A DNA stretch of 64,000 bases from UMGS172 sp045651745 (GCA_045651745.1 JAZRSW010000039.1:1-64000); one strand, 5' to 3'; shown: positions 43,850-52,718, numbered from the stretch's first letter. Made by a program: numbers and translations. The notes: generated from the sequence alone by a model not told the origin.

Positions 43850-44284
43850 TTGGAGCAAGAAATGTTGTTGGTTAGCTCTGCTGCTTTGCCTGATGTTTTT
43901 ATAAAAGTAATGCAAGCAAAACGGCTAATCGCATCGGGAGAAGCTAAAACCGCAACCGACGCTTCACGAATGTGTGGCATATCCAGAAGTGCTTATTATA
44001 AGTATAAGGATTCGGTTTTTGAATATTCCAATTCTTTGGGACAAACGGTGTCTTTACAGGCATCTTTGAGGGATAAAGCAGGTGTGCTGTCGTCCTTTAT
44101 ACAGCATCTGTATAGTTTGAACGCCAATCTGCTTACGGTTAATCAAGGGTTGCCGGTTAACGGGATTGCCTCCTTTTCGGTTTCGTTTCGCATTCCCGAC
44201 GAGGGGTTCAGTGCCTCGCAGATGCTTAACGATTTAGCCGCGTTGGACGGGGTTCTTTCGGTTAAACAGATACACGAAAAATGA
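43850..44284 (+). CDS. ACT-domain regulatory protein, PheB/UPF0735 family
   Basis: A small cytoplasmic protein of about 144 residues. The N-terminal half has a helix-turn-helix-like segment, KRLIASGEAKTATDASRMCGISRSAYYKYKD, and the C-terminal half an ACT domain, TVSLQASLRDKAGVLSSFIQHLYSLNANLLTVNQ, that probably binds an amino acid. The family is close to B. subtilis PheB. Start choice is uncertain: TTG at 43850 (AGGTGG upstream), ATG at 43862 (GGAG upstream) or GTG at 43841. It is followed 13 bp later by hom, so it probably senses a product of the aspartate pathway. Confidence 0.85.
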   Translation: MEQEMLLVSSAALPDVFIKVMQAKRLIASGEAKTATDASRMCGISRSAYYKYKDSVFEYSNSLGQTVSLQASLRDKAGVLSSFIQHLYSLNANLLTVNQGLPVNGIASFSVSFRIPDEGFSASQMLNDLAALDGVLSVKQIHEK

Positions 44285-44297
44285 ACGGAGAATATAA

Positions 44298-45533
44298 ATG
44301 ATTGATATAGCAATTATGGGACACGGCGTTGTAGGTTCGGGTGTTGCCGAAGTTTTGATTAAGAACGCCGATTTGATTGAAAGTCGCGCCAAAAACGGCG
44401 TTAACATTAAATACATACTTGATTTAAGGGAGTTCCCCGGTCTTTCTTACAGCGATAAGTTTACAAAGGATTTCAATGTTATTCTTAACGACCCTGACGT
44501 AAAAGTTGTTGCCGAGGTTATGGGCGGACTTCATCCTGCATATGAGTTTACAAAGTCTTTATTAGAGGCAGGCAAAAGCGTTGTTACCTCTAATAAGGAG
44601 TTGGTTGCCGAAAAAGGCAGTGAACTCTTAAAAATTGCTGAGGAAAAGAATGTTAATTATCTTTTTGAGGCAAGCGTGGGCGGTGGTATTCCCGTACTTC
44701 GCCCGATTGTGCAGTGCTTGTCAGCTAATGATATGTTTGAAGTTCAGGGTATTCTAAACGGCACTACCAACTATATTATGACTCAAATGATTGCAAAGGG
44801 TGTTACCTTTGAAGAAGCATTGGCTGATGCACAACGTTTGGGTTATGCAGAAAAAGACCCCACAGCCGATATTGAGGGTCACGATGCCTGCCGTAAGATT
44901 TGCATTTTGGCAGCGTTGGCGTTTGGAAAACACGTTAACCCCAATGCGATTTATACCGAGGGTATTACAAAAATCACTTCGGCAGATACGGCTTATGCCG
45001 ATTATGCCGGTGCGGTTATCAAGTTAATCGGCCGTGCAAAAAAGGATGAGGACGGAAATTGCTTTGTTACGGTTTACCCCGCAATGGTCAGCCGTAAACA
45101 CGTTTTAGCAAACGTTGACGACGTGTTTAATGCCGTGCTTGTTCGCGGTGATGCTGTCGGTGACGTTATGTTCTACGGCAGAGGCGCAGGTAAACTTCCC
45201 ACCGCAAGCGCCGTTGTTGCTGATATTGTTGACTGTGTAAAACACTTAGAAGCCAGAAAGTATCTTTCTTGGGAACATGTCGAGGATGACTTTATCACTG
45301 ACCACAAAGAAGATACCGTTAAAATGTACGTTCGCATAAAGGCAAATAAATGCCGTGAATGTGTAAAGGCTGAGGCAGAAAAACTGTTTGGTGAAATTCT
45401 TGTTTTAGGTCGCAACGGTGAACCGCAGGACGAAATCGCGTTCATCACCCCGTATGCCACCGAAAAGACATTGTTAAGTCAGTTGGAAAAGCTGCCCGGA
45501 ACAATAATTTCCACCTTGCGTATATTTGAATAA
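44298..45533 (+). CDS. hom: Homoserine dehydrogenase
   Basis: A 411-residue enzyme that reduces aspartate semialdehyde to homoserine on the way to threonine and methionine. The Rossmann domain starts MIDIAIMGHGVVGSGVAEVL; catalytic-domain motifs include TSNKELVAEKG, FEASVGGGIPVLRP, GILNGTTNYIMTQM and DPTADIEGHDACRKICILA. A C-terminal ACT domain (about residues 335-411) provides feedback control, probably by threonine. ACGGAGAA precedes the ATG. It is between the ACT regulator and lysC in a clear amino-acid operon. Confidence 0.96.
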   Translation: MIDIAIMGHGVVGSGVAEVLIKNADLIESRAKNGVNIKYILDLREFPGLSYSDKFTKDFNVILNDPDVKVVAEVMGGLHPAYEFTKSLLEAGKSVVTSNKELVAEKGSELLKIAEEKNVNYLFEASVGGGIPVLRPIVQCLSANDMFEVQGILNGTTNYIMTQMIAKGVTFEEALADAQRLGYAEKDPTADIEGHDACRKICILAALAFGKHVNPNAIYTEGITKITSADTAYADYAGAVIKLIGRAKKDEDGNCFVTVYPAMVSRKHVLANVDDVFNAVLVRGDAVGDVMFYGRGAGKLPTASAVVADIVDCVKHLEARKYLSWEHVEDDFITDHKEDTVKMYVRIKANKCRECVKAEAEKLFGEILVLGRNGEPQDEIAFITPYATEKTLLSQLEKLPGTIISTLRIFE

Positions 45534-45567
45534 AAGTATATTTGAGCTTGAAAGGAAAGTGTGAAAA

Positions 45568-46779
45568 ATGGCTCTGATAGTAAAAAAATTCGGCGGTTCA
45601 TCGGTTAAGGATGCCGAGCACGTTTTTAACGTTGCCAACATCATTATCGAGGACTACAAAAAGGGCAACGAAGTTGTCGTTGTTGTGTCAGCCCAAGGCG
45701 ATACAACTGACGACTTGATTGCCAAGGCAAAGGAAATCAATCCTGACGGTGCATCCAAGCGTGAGATGGATATGTTATTGGCATCAGGTGAACAGATTTC
45801 AATATCCTTGCTTGCAATGGCTATTGAAAAGTTGGGTTACCCTGCCGTTTCCTTACTTGGTTGGCAGGCAGGTTTCCAGACCGACTCTAAGTATTCGTTA
45901 GCCCGTATTAAGCGTGTTAATCCCGAAAGAATCAGACGTGAACTTGACAAACGTAATATCGTTATCGTTGCAGGTTTCCAAGGCTTGAACAAGTATGACG
46001 ATGTTACAACACTCGGTCGTGGTGGTTCGGACACAAGTGCTGTCGCAATTGCCGCATCTATGAATGCTGACCTTTGTCAGATTTATACCGACGTTGACGG
46101 TGTTTACACCGCCGACCCGAGAAAAGTCAAGACTGCTAAGAAAATGGATGAAATCACCTATGACGAGATGCTTGAATTAGCAACACTCGGTGCACAGGTG
46201 CTTAATAACCGCTCGGTCGAAATGGCCAAAAAATACGCCGTTGAGCTTGAAGTACGCTCAAGTTTAGAGAGTACTGTGCCCGGTACAATAGTTAAGGAGA
46301 CTGTTAATATGGAAAAAATGCTCGTTAAAGGTGTCGCAGTTGATAAGGACATCGTACTCGTTTCAATCATTGGTTTGAAGGATACCCCGGGTATCGCTTT
46401 CAAGGTTTTCAATCAGTTAGGACGTAAGAATGTCAATGTTGACATTATTTTGCAGTCGGTTGGCCGTGACGGTACAAAGGACATTACTTTCACCGTTCCG
46501 AAGAATCAACTTAAAGACACTGCCGATGCCTTGGAGGCTATCAAAACTCAGGTTAATTATGATAAGGTTGTTATCAATGAGAATGCAGGTAAGCTCTCTA
46601 TCGTTGGTGCAGGTATGGAAACTCACCCCGGCGTTGCATCCAAGATGTTTGAGGCTTTGGCTGATGTCGGCATCAATATTCATATGATTGCAACTTCAGA
46701 AATCAAGATTTCGGTTATCATTGATGTTGATGACTGCGAAAAGGGTATGCAGGCAGTTCACGATAAGTTTATCGACTAA
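45568..46779 (+). CDS. lysC: Aspartate kinase
   Basis: A 403-residue aspartokinase that phosphorylates aspartate, the first step towards lysine, threonine and methionine. It starts IVKKFGGSSVKDAEHV, then has ASGEQISISLLAMAI, GRGGSDTSAVAIAA, CQIYTDVDGVYTADPR and two C-terminal ACT domains (about 265-400) for feedback by lysine and/or threonine. An internal GGAG plus ATG near 46309 (MEKMLVKG) could start a separate regulatory subunit, as in some class-II aspartokinases; this is only a possibility. GAAAGGAAAG lies upstream of the ATG. Confidence 0.96.
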   Translation: MALIVKKFGGSSVKDAEHVFNVANIIIEDYKKGNEVVVVVSAQGDTTDDLIAKAKEINPDGASKREMDMLLASGEQISISLLAMAIEKLGYPAVSLLGWQAGFQTDSKYSLARIKRVNPERIRRELDKRNIVIVAGFQGLNKYDDVTTLGRGGSDTSAVAIAASMNADLCQIYTDVDGVYTADPRKVKTAKKMDEITYDEMLELATLGAQVLNNRSVEMAKKYAVELEVRSSLESTVPGTIVKETVNMEKMLVKGVAVDKDIVLVSIIGLKDTPGIAFKVFNQLGRKNVNVDIILQSVGRDGTKDITFTVPKNQLKDTADALEAIKTQVNYDKVVINENAGKLSIVGAGMETHPGVASKMFEALADVGINIHMIATSEIKISVIIDVDDCEKGMQAVHDKFID

Positions 46780-46794
46780 TTTAATATTTAAATC

Positions 46795-46828
46795 AAAAAA
46801 ACAAGCCACGGTTGTGGCTTGTTTTTTG
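46795..46828. terminator. Bidirectional intrinsic terminator after lysC
   Basis: AACAAGCCAC (46800-46809) pairs with GTGGCTTGTT (46814-46823) around GGTT, flanked by A residues on the left and T residues on the right, so it can end transcripts from lysC (+) and the beta-helix gene (-). Confidence 0.9.
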
Positions 46829-46839
46829 TTTAATTGATG

Positions 46840-48456
46840 TTAGGTTTCAAACTTTTTTACATAGGTTATTACGGGTGAAATCTCGGCACAGTCGGTAAAC
46901 TCATTATCTTTTAAAATAAGATGCTCCACATTATTCATATAAATTTGGTTTGATTGGCAATTAATAAATCGGTTTTTGGAAATTTCTATTTTTTTGTGGA
47001 AATACTCGCCTTCTGAAATTGCCTTGCGGTCAACCGCCATAATAACTGCGCCCGATTTATTGTATGCGCCGACGTAGTTGCAGTTGCAGAATGTGTTGTC
47101 GGTAATGAGTACATCTCGTGTACCACCCGACTCAAACCAGAAGTTTCCGCAGGATTCGAACAAAATTGTACGCCCTTGGCTTTCGAAATAATTACCTCTT
47201 AAAATAATTTTACCCGAACTTGCAAGCAAAGCACTTCTTGCGCGGTTGTAACGGCAAATATTATTTTCGAAAATGACGTCACAAACTTCACTGACCTCGT
47301 CCATATTGTCACCGACTAAAACGTCGCTGATGTCGTCTTCGAAGAATACCTCAATCTCTTCGGTATTAAGTTTTTTAACGTCTTTAACACGATAAGTCTT
47401 TTTAGGGATAAGATTTAATGGGTCACAGGTGGCTAAAACACTACCCTTTTTGACAACGTCTATATCGGTGGTTTCCCAATGCATAAATTTTAAAACAACC
47501 GAGTTTTCACGCTTTTCGGTAATTCTCAAATAAATTCCATGAACGTTAATAGCATCGTCAAGCTGACGCTCGAAAAGGCTGTCGTAGATATGTATAAGTC
47601 CGCTACAATGCACAAAATGGGTGGCATCGGCGTTAAGCGTGTGGCATTCATCACGTTTGGGAACAACCCTCATACGTGCGATTTCAATATTCTTACTGTT
47701 TTGAGCAATAACGCCCATACCGCTTGTGTTATGAATTGTATAGTCGAAAAGTTTTATATCAGAACTGTTGTCAATGTGAATTCCACAAGAAACGCGGTGG
47801 CGGTGCTGTAAACTGAATCTGTCACCCGATTTTAATTTCAATCGGCTGATTTCCTCTTTGGGTGCTTCCACCTTAAAGTCAAATAGACCGAGTTGTGAAA
47901 ACTTGAATTTTCCAAATCCAACATCGCCTACGTGATGCACTAAAAATGAGGTATCCTTGTCCCAAACGTTCATCAAAAAGACGGGGTTCTTTTCGTTGCC
48001 ATAGCCAAGCGCATAAAGTTTTCCGTCCTCGACAAAGATTGGGCGGTTATCAGTGACCTTCATTTTAAAACCGTCCTCGACAATGTCATAAATTACACCT
48101 TCTGCCGACATGGTTACTTGGTTATAAACACTGAAATTTTTAAGCGTTACGTTTTTGCAGTTTTTTATAACAACCGCAATCATAAGGTCGTCTAAAATAA
48201 TTTCGCTACCGCCAAAATCAATGGTAAAATCGGAAAAATCTTCAAGATAAAAAGCAACTTTCCGTTGACCGCGACTGTGGTTGGAGATGCTTAATAATTG
48301 ACTTTCAACCGAGCTGCCGTTTATGTTGTAAATACCCTTGTCAAACAAAAGGGTATTAACGTTGTTTTGTTTGCAAAATAAAAGCGCATTTTTGATATTG
48401 AGTCCTATGTCAGCAGACGTGTTAAACTGTGAAAAATTGACCATAGTAGTCACCAT
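46840..48456 (-). CDS. Right-handed beta-helix protein, GH110-like alpha-galactosidase
   Basis: A 538-residue protein with repeated short beta-strand coils (SSDIKLFDYTIHN, SKNIEIARMRVV, CDVIFENNICRYNRARSALLASSG, EISKNRFINCQSNQIYMNN), the pattern of parallel beta-helices. Two segments, NADATHFVHCSGLIHIYD and RQLDDAINVHGIYLRI, resemble the aspartate-containing catalytic region of GH110 alpha-1,3-galactosidases (blood-group B and linear Gal-alpha-Gal). There is no signal peptide, so it would act in the cytoplasm on imported oligosaccharides. The ATG at 48456 has a weak ribosome site; another ATG is at 48444. It stands alone between lysC and uvrB. The GH110 assignment is from memory of motifs, not a search. 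Confidence 0.72.
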   Translation of the reverse strand: MVTTMVNFSQFNTSADIGLNIKNALLFCKQNNVNTLLFDKGIYNINGSSVESQLLSISNHSRGQRKVAFYLEDFSDFTIDFGGSEIILDDLMIAVVIKNCKNVTLKNFSVYNQVTMSAEGVIYDIVEDGFKMKVTDNRPIFVEDGKLYALGYGNEKNPVFLMNVWDKDTSFLVHHVGDVGFGKFKFSQLGLFDFKVEAPKEEISRLKLKSGDRFSLQHRHRVSCGIHIDNSSDIKLFDYTIHNTSGMGVIAQNSKNIEIARMRVVPKRDECHTLNADATHFVHCSGLIHIYDSLFERQLDDAINVHGIYLRITEKRENSVVLKFMHWETTDIDVVKKGSVLATCDPLNLIPKKTYRVKDVKKLNTEEIEVFFEDDISDVLVGDNMDEVSEVCDVIFENNICRYNRARSALLASSGKIILRGNYFESQGRTILFESCGNFWFESGGTRDVLITDNTFCNCNYVGAYNKSGAVIMAVDRKAISEGEYFHKKIEISKNRFINCQSNQIYMNNVEHLILKDNEFTDCAEISPVITYVKKFET

Positions 48457-48482
48457 CTTAAGTGTAATATTTTTATAAAGAT

Positions 48483-50441
48483 TTAATGCTTTCGAAGTTT
48501 TTCAATCTTGTCACGCAACTCGGCGGCGTGTTCAAATTCAAGCAGTTTCGCCGCTTGCTTCATTTCGATTGTCAACTTCTTTATAAGTTGTTCACGTTGT
48601 TCGCGTGACATTTGCTTGATTGCTTTATCATTGTCCTGCTTTGGCGTGATTTCAATAACATCGCGCACGTCTTTGACGATAGTTTTAGGTATTATACCGT
48701 GTGCGGTGTTATAATCGGACTGAATTTTGCGACGGCGTTCTGTTTCGGTAATAGCTCGCTCCATTGAGGGTGTTACGCTGTCGGCATACATTATAACCTG
48801 ACCTTTGGCATTACGTGCGGCACGTCCTACCGTCTGAATAAGCGAGGTTTCCGAACGTAAAAAACCTTCCTTGTCAGCGTCTAAAATCGCGACGAGTGAC
48901 ACTTCGGGTATATCCAAGCCCTCGCGAAGCAGGTTGATACCGATAAGCACGTCGAACTCACCCAAACGCAGTTCGCGGATTAACCGCATACGTTCAATGG
49001 TGTCAACGTCATAGTGCATATATTTTACCTTTATGCCGAGGTCGAAAAGGTAATCGGTCAAGTCCTCTGCCATTTTTTTGGTCAAGGTGGTAACCAAAAC
49101 GCGTTCGCCCTGCTGGGTTCTAGCGTTGATTTCGGATACAAGGTCGTCAATCTGTCCCTCGGTGGGCTTTACTATGATTTCAGGGTCAATAAGTCCTGTC
49201 GGACGGATAATCTGCTCGGCAGTTTGCGCAGAATGTTGTTTTTCGAAGTCACCAGGGGTTGCCGAAACATAAATTGTTTGGTTTAAGTGGGCGTAAAATT
49301 CGTCAAACCTCAAAGGACGGTTGTCGTAAGCCGAGGGCAGACGGAAACCAAAGTCTATAAGATTTGTTTTGCGGGCTTTGTCACCGCCTAACATACCTCT
49401 GACCTGAGGTACGGTAACGTGCGACTCGTCAATAAAGAGTAAAAAGTCGTTGGGGAAGTAGTCCAAAAGGGTAAAAGGCGTTGAACCGGCAGGTCTACGC
49501 GAAAGTACGCGTGAATAGTTTTCAACGCCCTTGCAGATGCCGATTTCCCGTAGCATTTCAACGTCATACTCAGTACGCTGACGGATACGTTGTGCTTCAA
49601 TTAACTGTCCGCGGTCGGTGAAATACTGAACGCGTTCTTCCATTTCGTTCAGTATGTCCTGCAAAGCCGATTCTTTTTCTTCTTCGGGCACAATGTAGTG
49701 CGAGGCAGGATAAATGCCAACGTGACCCAAAACGGTTTTGATTTCACCGGTTAAGGGATTAAATTCGCTTATGCGGTCAACCTCGTTGCCGAAAAATTCA
49801 ACCCGAATTGCCGTTTCATTGGAATATGCAGGGAAAATCTCAACCACGTCACCGCGAACGCGGAATTTGTTACGGGTGAAGTTCATATCGTTGCGTTCAT
49901 ACTGTAGGTCGATAAGTTTGTGAATCAACTCATCGCGCTCCTTTTCCATTCCGGGACGAAGTGAGATGACCATATTCCGATAGTCAATCGGGTTGCCCAA
50001 AGAGTATATGCAGGAAACCGAGGCCACGATGATTACGTCGTTACGCTCGGATAGAGCACAGGTTGCCGAATGTCGAAGTTTGTCGATTTCGTCATTTATA
50101 GCCGAGTCTTTTTCAATATAAGTGTCGGTGCCGGGGATATAAGCCTCAGGTTGATAGTAGTCGTAGTATGAAACAAAATACTCCACAGCGTTTTCGGGGA
50201 AGAATTCGCGGAACTCCGAGCATAACTGTGCGGCGAGGGTTTTGTTATGAGCGAGAACGAGCGTCGGCTTGTTTACTTTTTCGATAATGTTAGCCATTGT
50301 AAAGGTTTTACCCGAACCGGTAACACCCAGTAAAACCTGCTCTTTTAAGCCGTTTTTGACACCGTCACTCAATTTCTCAATCGCTTCCGGCTGGTCACCC
50401 GTCGGCTCAAATTGTGAATGTAAAATAAACTTATCCGGCAC
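48483..50441 (-). CDS. uvrB: Excinuclease ABC subunit B
   Basis: A 652-residue UvrB of nucleotide excision repair. Walker A is GVTGSGKTFTMANI (about residue 39); the beta-hairpin region EYFVSYYDYYQPEAYIPGTDTYIEKD follows; FLLFIDESHVTVPQ is the DEAD-type box, and QTVGRAARNAKG is helicase motif VI. A C-terminal UVR motif (LTIEMKQAAKLLEFEHAAELRDKI) that binds UvrC is intact. The start is GTG with AGAGGAG upstream. Its partner mfd is in the same window. No uvrA or uvrC is seen adjacent. Confidence 0.97.
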   Translation of the reverse strand: MPDKFILHSQFEPTGDQPEAIEKLSDGVKNGLKEQVLLGVTGSGKTFTMANIIEKVNKPTLVLAHNKTLAAQLCSEFREFFPENAVEYFVSYYDYYQPEAYIPGTDTYIEKDSAINDEIDKLRHSATCALSERNDVIIVASVSCIYSLGNPIDYRNMVISLRPGMEKERDELIHKLIDLQYERNDMNFTRNKFRVRGDVVEIFPAYSNETAIRVEFFGNEVDRISEFNPLTGEIKTVLGHVGIYPASHYIVPEEEKESALQDILNEMEERVQYFTDRGQLIEAQRIRQRTEYDVEMLREIGICKGVENYSRVLSRRPAGSTPFTLLDYFPNDFLLFIDESHVTVPQVRGMLGGDKARKTNLIDFGFRLPSAYDNRPLRFDEFYAHLNQTIYVSATPGDFEKQHSAQTAEQIIRPTGLIDPEIIVKPTEGQIDDLVSEINARTQQGERVLVTTLTKKMAEDLTDYLFDLGIKVKYMHYDVDTIERMRLIRELRLGEFDVLIGINLLREGLDIPEVSLVAILDADKEGFLRSETSLIQTVGRAARNAKGQVIMYADSVTPSMERAITETERRRKIQSDYNTAHGIIPKTIVKDVRDVIEITPKQDNDKAIKQMSREQREQLIKKLTIEMKQAAKLLEFEHAAELRDKIEKLRKH

Positions 50442-50473
50442 TTATCTCACTCCTCTCGTTAATGCTTTTTATT

Positions 50474-50502
50474 AGTATACCACAAAATATTTTGCAAGTA
50501 AA
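50474..50502 (-). promoter_or_regulatory. Possible uvrB promoter
   Basis: TTTACT (50497-50502), 17-base spacer, TATACT (50474-50479) on the - strand, about 30 bases before the uvrB GTG; it starts inside the tail of the preceding terminator. Confidence 0.4.
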
Positions 50503-50537
50503 CAAAAAGCAGACGCATTTTTTCAGCATCTGCTTTT
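50500..50537 (-). terminator. Intrinsic terminator of the BspA-like gene
   Basis: Arms 50526-50537 and 50505-50516 form a 12-bp stem with one G-U and a nine-base loop, followed by T residues on the - strand; seven bases after the stop codon. Confidence 0.85.
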
Positions 50538-50543
50538 TAAAAG

Positions 50544-52301
50544 TTATTCAACTATGTTCGACTTTTTCTTTTTAATAAGGATTATAGTAGTAATCGCACC
50601 GCCAATAAGAACAACTGCACCAATTGCAATCATAACGAAAAGTGTCGCGTTGTCTTTATCTTTGGGTTTTTCGTTGCTCTGACCGGAAACGCCTATGGCA
50701 TTATCCGACTGCACTGATGAACTTCCGAGCATTGGGATTTCTTCCTCTACCTTTTCACCGCAAACGGTACAGGTCTTGGTCTTGATACCTGTTTCGGTTT
50801 CAGTAGTCTCTTTGGTTACCACTGCTTCACTAAAAGTATGCCCTTTTGCTGCAATCATTTCTTCAGCTTTTGTACCACAAACTGTGCAAGTTCCCTCTTT
50901 TTTACCTTCTTCAGTGCAAGTGGGTTCTTTTGTTATAATGCTTTCACTCATTTTATGTCCGGTTGCCTTAATTGTATTTGTAGTTGTTTTTCCGCAAACG
51001 GTACACTCGCCAGATTCAACACCGGTTTCGGTACAGGTAGGTGCTTTAGTAACAACGGGAACAGTAAAAGTGTGGGCATCTTTTTTAATTGCTTTGGTTT
51101 CTGAATGCGTGCAATTGGAATTTGCACAAGTTCTAATCTGTTGACCTTCTGCAATGCAAGTGGCTTTCTTTGAAGTGGTCCAATCACTCATTTTGTGTCC
51201 GGTCGCCTTAATGTTTTGGGTTTCGCTTTCACCACAGATTGAACATGTTCTCGTTTGAGTCCCGATTGTCGTACACGTTGCGGTTTTGGTTGTTGTCCAT
51301 TTGCCCATTGAATGTTCTATGTTTTCGCCACACTTTATATAATGCCAAGTTGCCGAAATTAATTTTTGGTTTTCCTTAGCGATTGATATATTGTTTTTTT
51401 GCTCAGCAGACCCCCAATACCAAACATCTTTTAAAGCATCGCATCCATCAAACGCCCAAGAATGTATACTTGTTACACTGTCGGGGATTGTGATGCTTGT
51501 AAGACTTGAGCAACACCTAAATGCATCAACACCAATGCTTGTAACACCGTCAGGGATTGTTATGCTTGTAAGACTTTCACAACTACCAAACACAGCCCAA
51601 TCTATACTTGTAACACTATCCGAAATGGTTACATTTGTAAGACTTGAACAATCTACAAAGGCATATTCGCCAATACTTGTAACACTATCGGGGATAATTA
51701 TGCTTGTAAGACTTGTGCAATTGCCAAACGCTTGAAAACCAATGCTTGCAACACTATTCGGAATTGTTATACTTGTAAGGCTTGTGCAACAATCAAACGC
51801 AAAATCATTTATACTTGTTACGCTATTTGGGATGATATATGAAGCTTCGGTCTTTCCTACAGGATAAATTATTATTTCTGTCTTTGCTTTATTAAATAAA
51901 ACGCCGTTTTCTGAAGAATAATGGCAGTTGTTATTATCAACGGTGATATTTGTAAGACTTAAGCAGCCATAAAACGTTTGACCATCAATGCTTGTTACGC
52001 TGTTAGGTATGGAAATAATTTTAAGATAAGAACACTCATCAAACGCACAATCGCCAATGTTGGTCACGCCGTTTTCAATGATGACCTTCGTTATTGATTT
52101 TCCCCATGGTGAAGGTGTATCATAATCATAATCGTCCATCGCACCATTACCGCTGATAGTTAATACAGTTCCGTCAAGCGACCACGAACAGTCGCCTGTT
52201 ATACCTGTTGTTGCCGCTGATGTTGTTATGCTAAACAGTCCCGTCGGCAAAACCGACACCATTAATACTGTTGTCAAAATAACAGCTAAAACCTTTTTCA
52301 T
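50544..52301 (-). CDS. BspA-like leucine-rich-repeat surface protein with CxxC repeats
   Basis: A 585-residue secreted, membrane-anchored protein. Order: signal peptide (about 1-29), a short beta-rich domain (GDCSWSLDGTVLTISGNGAMDDY), about eight LRR_5 repeats of 23 residues (SLTSITIPNSVTSI type, residues 75-290), then five repeats of about 40 residues with the pattern ATCT..G....C..CG......GH (residues 325-510), a linker, one membrane helix (about 555-575) and a lysine-rich tail. The cysteine/histidine repeats could bind zinc. BspA-type proteins act in adhesion or interaction with host and other cells. AGGAG lies nine bases before the ATG. Transcription appears controlled by a structured leader. 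Confidence 0.88.
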   Translation of the reverse strand: MKKVLAVILTTVLMVSVLPTGLFSITTSAATTGITGDCSWSLDGTVLTISGNGAMDDYDYDTPSPWGKSITKVIIENGVTNIGDCAFDECSYLKIISIPNSVTSIDGQTFYGCLSLTNITVDNNNCHYSSENGVLFNKAKTEIIIYPVGKTEASYIIPNSVTSINDFAFDCCTSLTSITIPNSVASIGFQAFGNCTSLTSIIIPDSVTSIGEYAFVDCSSLTNVTISDSVTSIDWAVFGSCESLTSITIPDGVTSIGVDAFRCCSSLTSITIPDSVTSIHSWAFDGCDALKDVWYWGSAEQKNNISIAKENQKLISATWHYIKCGENIEHSMGKWTTTKTATCTTIGTQTRTCSICGESETQNIKATGHKMSDWTTSKKATCIAEGQQIRTCANSNCTHSETKAIKKDAHTFTVPVVTKAPTCTETGVESGECTVCGKTTTNTIKATGHKMSESIITKEPTCTEEGKKEGTCTVCGTKAEEMIAAKGHTFSEAVVTKETTETETGIKTKTCTVCGEKVEEEIPMLGSSSVQSDNAIGVSGQSNEKPKDKDNATLFVMIAIGAVVLIGGAITTIILIKKKKSNIVE

Positions 52302-52311
52302 TTATATTTCC

Positions 52312-52349
52312 TCCTAAAAATAAAAAGTGCGACCACCGAAGCAGTCGCA
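52312..52349 (-). terminator. Intrinsic terminator in the leader of the BspA-like gene
   Basis: GTGCGAC (52343-52349) pairs with GTCGCAC (52326-52332) on the - strand around a 10-base loop, followed by TTTTTATTTTT. It abuts the Shine-Dalgarno of the BspA-like gene (52311-52315), so it must be bypassed for expression: an attenuator. Confidence 0.75.
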
Positions 52350-52540
52350 CAAAAAACGCAAACCCCGATAGTCGCGAAACTAACATAATGTGAAATGGGT
52401 GCAAACGCACACAAACATATCAGGCCGGAATTTGCATTTTTATCAAATTCATACCTAATATGTTATAAGCAAAAATAAGCGTAATATTCTTAAAAAAGAA
52501 AAATACACCCAATTTCACATAGTATTAAGTTAGTTTCGCA
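52350..52540 (-). promoter_or_regulatory. Structured 5' leader RNA, unidentified class (candidate riboswitch or hairpin element)
   Basis: Read on the - strand from the predicted start, the RNA opens with an arm (52538 to 52505) that pairs with a later arm (52400 to 52373): GCGAAACTAAC, TAAT, GTGAAAT and GGGTG all match in order, with a six-base insertion in one arm. Inside lie a stem of 52461-52453 with 52423-52415 (nine pairs, one G-U) enclosing a seven-pair stem (52449-52443 with 52433-52427), and a small GTGC/GCAC hairpin (52409-52398) at the base. The attenuator hairpin follows directly. I do not match it to any riboswitch class I know. A miniature inverted-repeat element is the alternative. 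Confidence 0.6.
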
Positions 52541-52544
52541 ATAC

Positions 52545-52573
52545 TATTATATCCCATAAATTTATAATTTTCA
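52545..52573 (-). promoter_or_regulatory. Sigma-A promoter of the BspA-like gene leader
   Basis: TTGAAA (52568-52573), 17-base spacer, TATAAT (52545-52550) on the - strand. The transcript would begin at about 52538, exactly where the structured leader's first arm begins. Confidence 0.75.
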
Positions 52574-52657
52574 ACAAAAAATAACTAAAAATTATTTTAT
52601 ACGAATTTAAAACATTGTCTTACTTGATTTTTATTAAAATGTTACTTCAATCACCCG

Positions 52658-52686
52658 TTGACCGATTGGGGAGTTTGAGGTATAAT
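52658..52686 (+). promoter_or_regulatory. Sigma-A promoter of the 2-hydroxyacid dehydrogenase gene
   Basis: TTGACC (52658-52663), 17-base spacer, TATAAT (52681-52686) on the + strand, with start near 52693 and a leader of about 25 bases. It is divergent from the leader promoter. Confidence 0.8.
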
Positions 52687-52718
52687 TCTTTTGTAATCTT
52701 TTTGAAACGGAGAATTTT

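Noticed and set aside
46309..46779. Separate beta-subunit of aspartate kinase starting inside lysC
   Set aside because: An ATG with upstream AAGGAG is present, but no evidence shows that it is used; kept as a remark in the lysC entry.
52373..52538. c-di-GMP-I (GEMM) riboswitch, because part of the leader reads GCAAATTCCGGCCTGA on the - strand
   Set aside because: The rest of the GEMM core (GAAA tetraloop and receptor, GGGCAAACC-type segment) is absent and the fold I derive is different; the match looks like chance.
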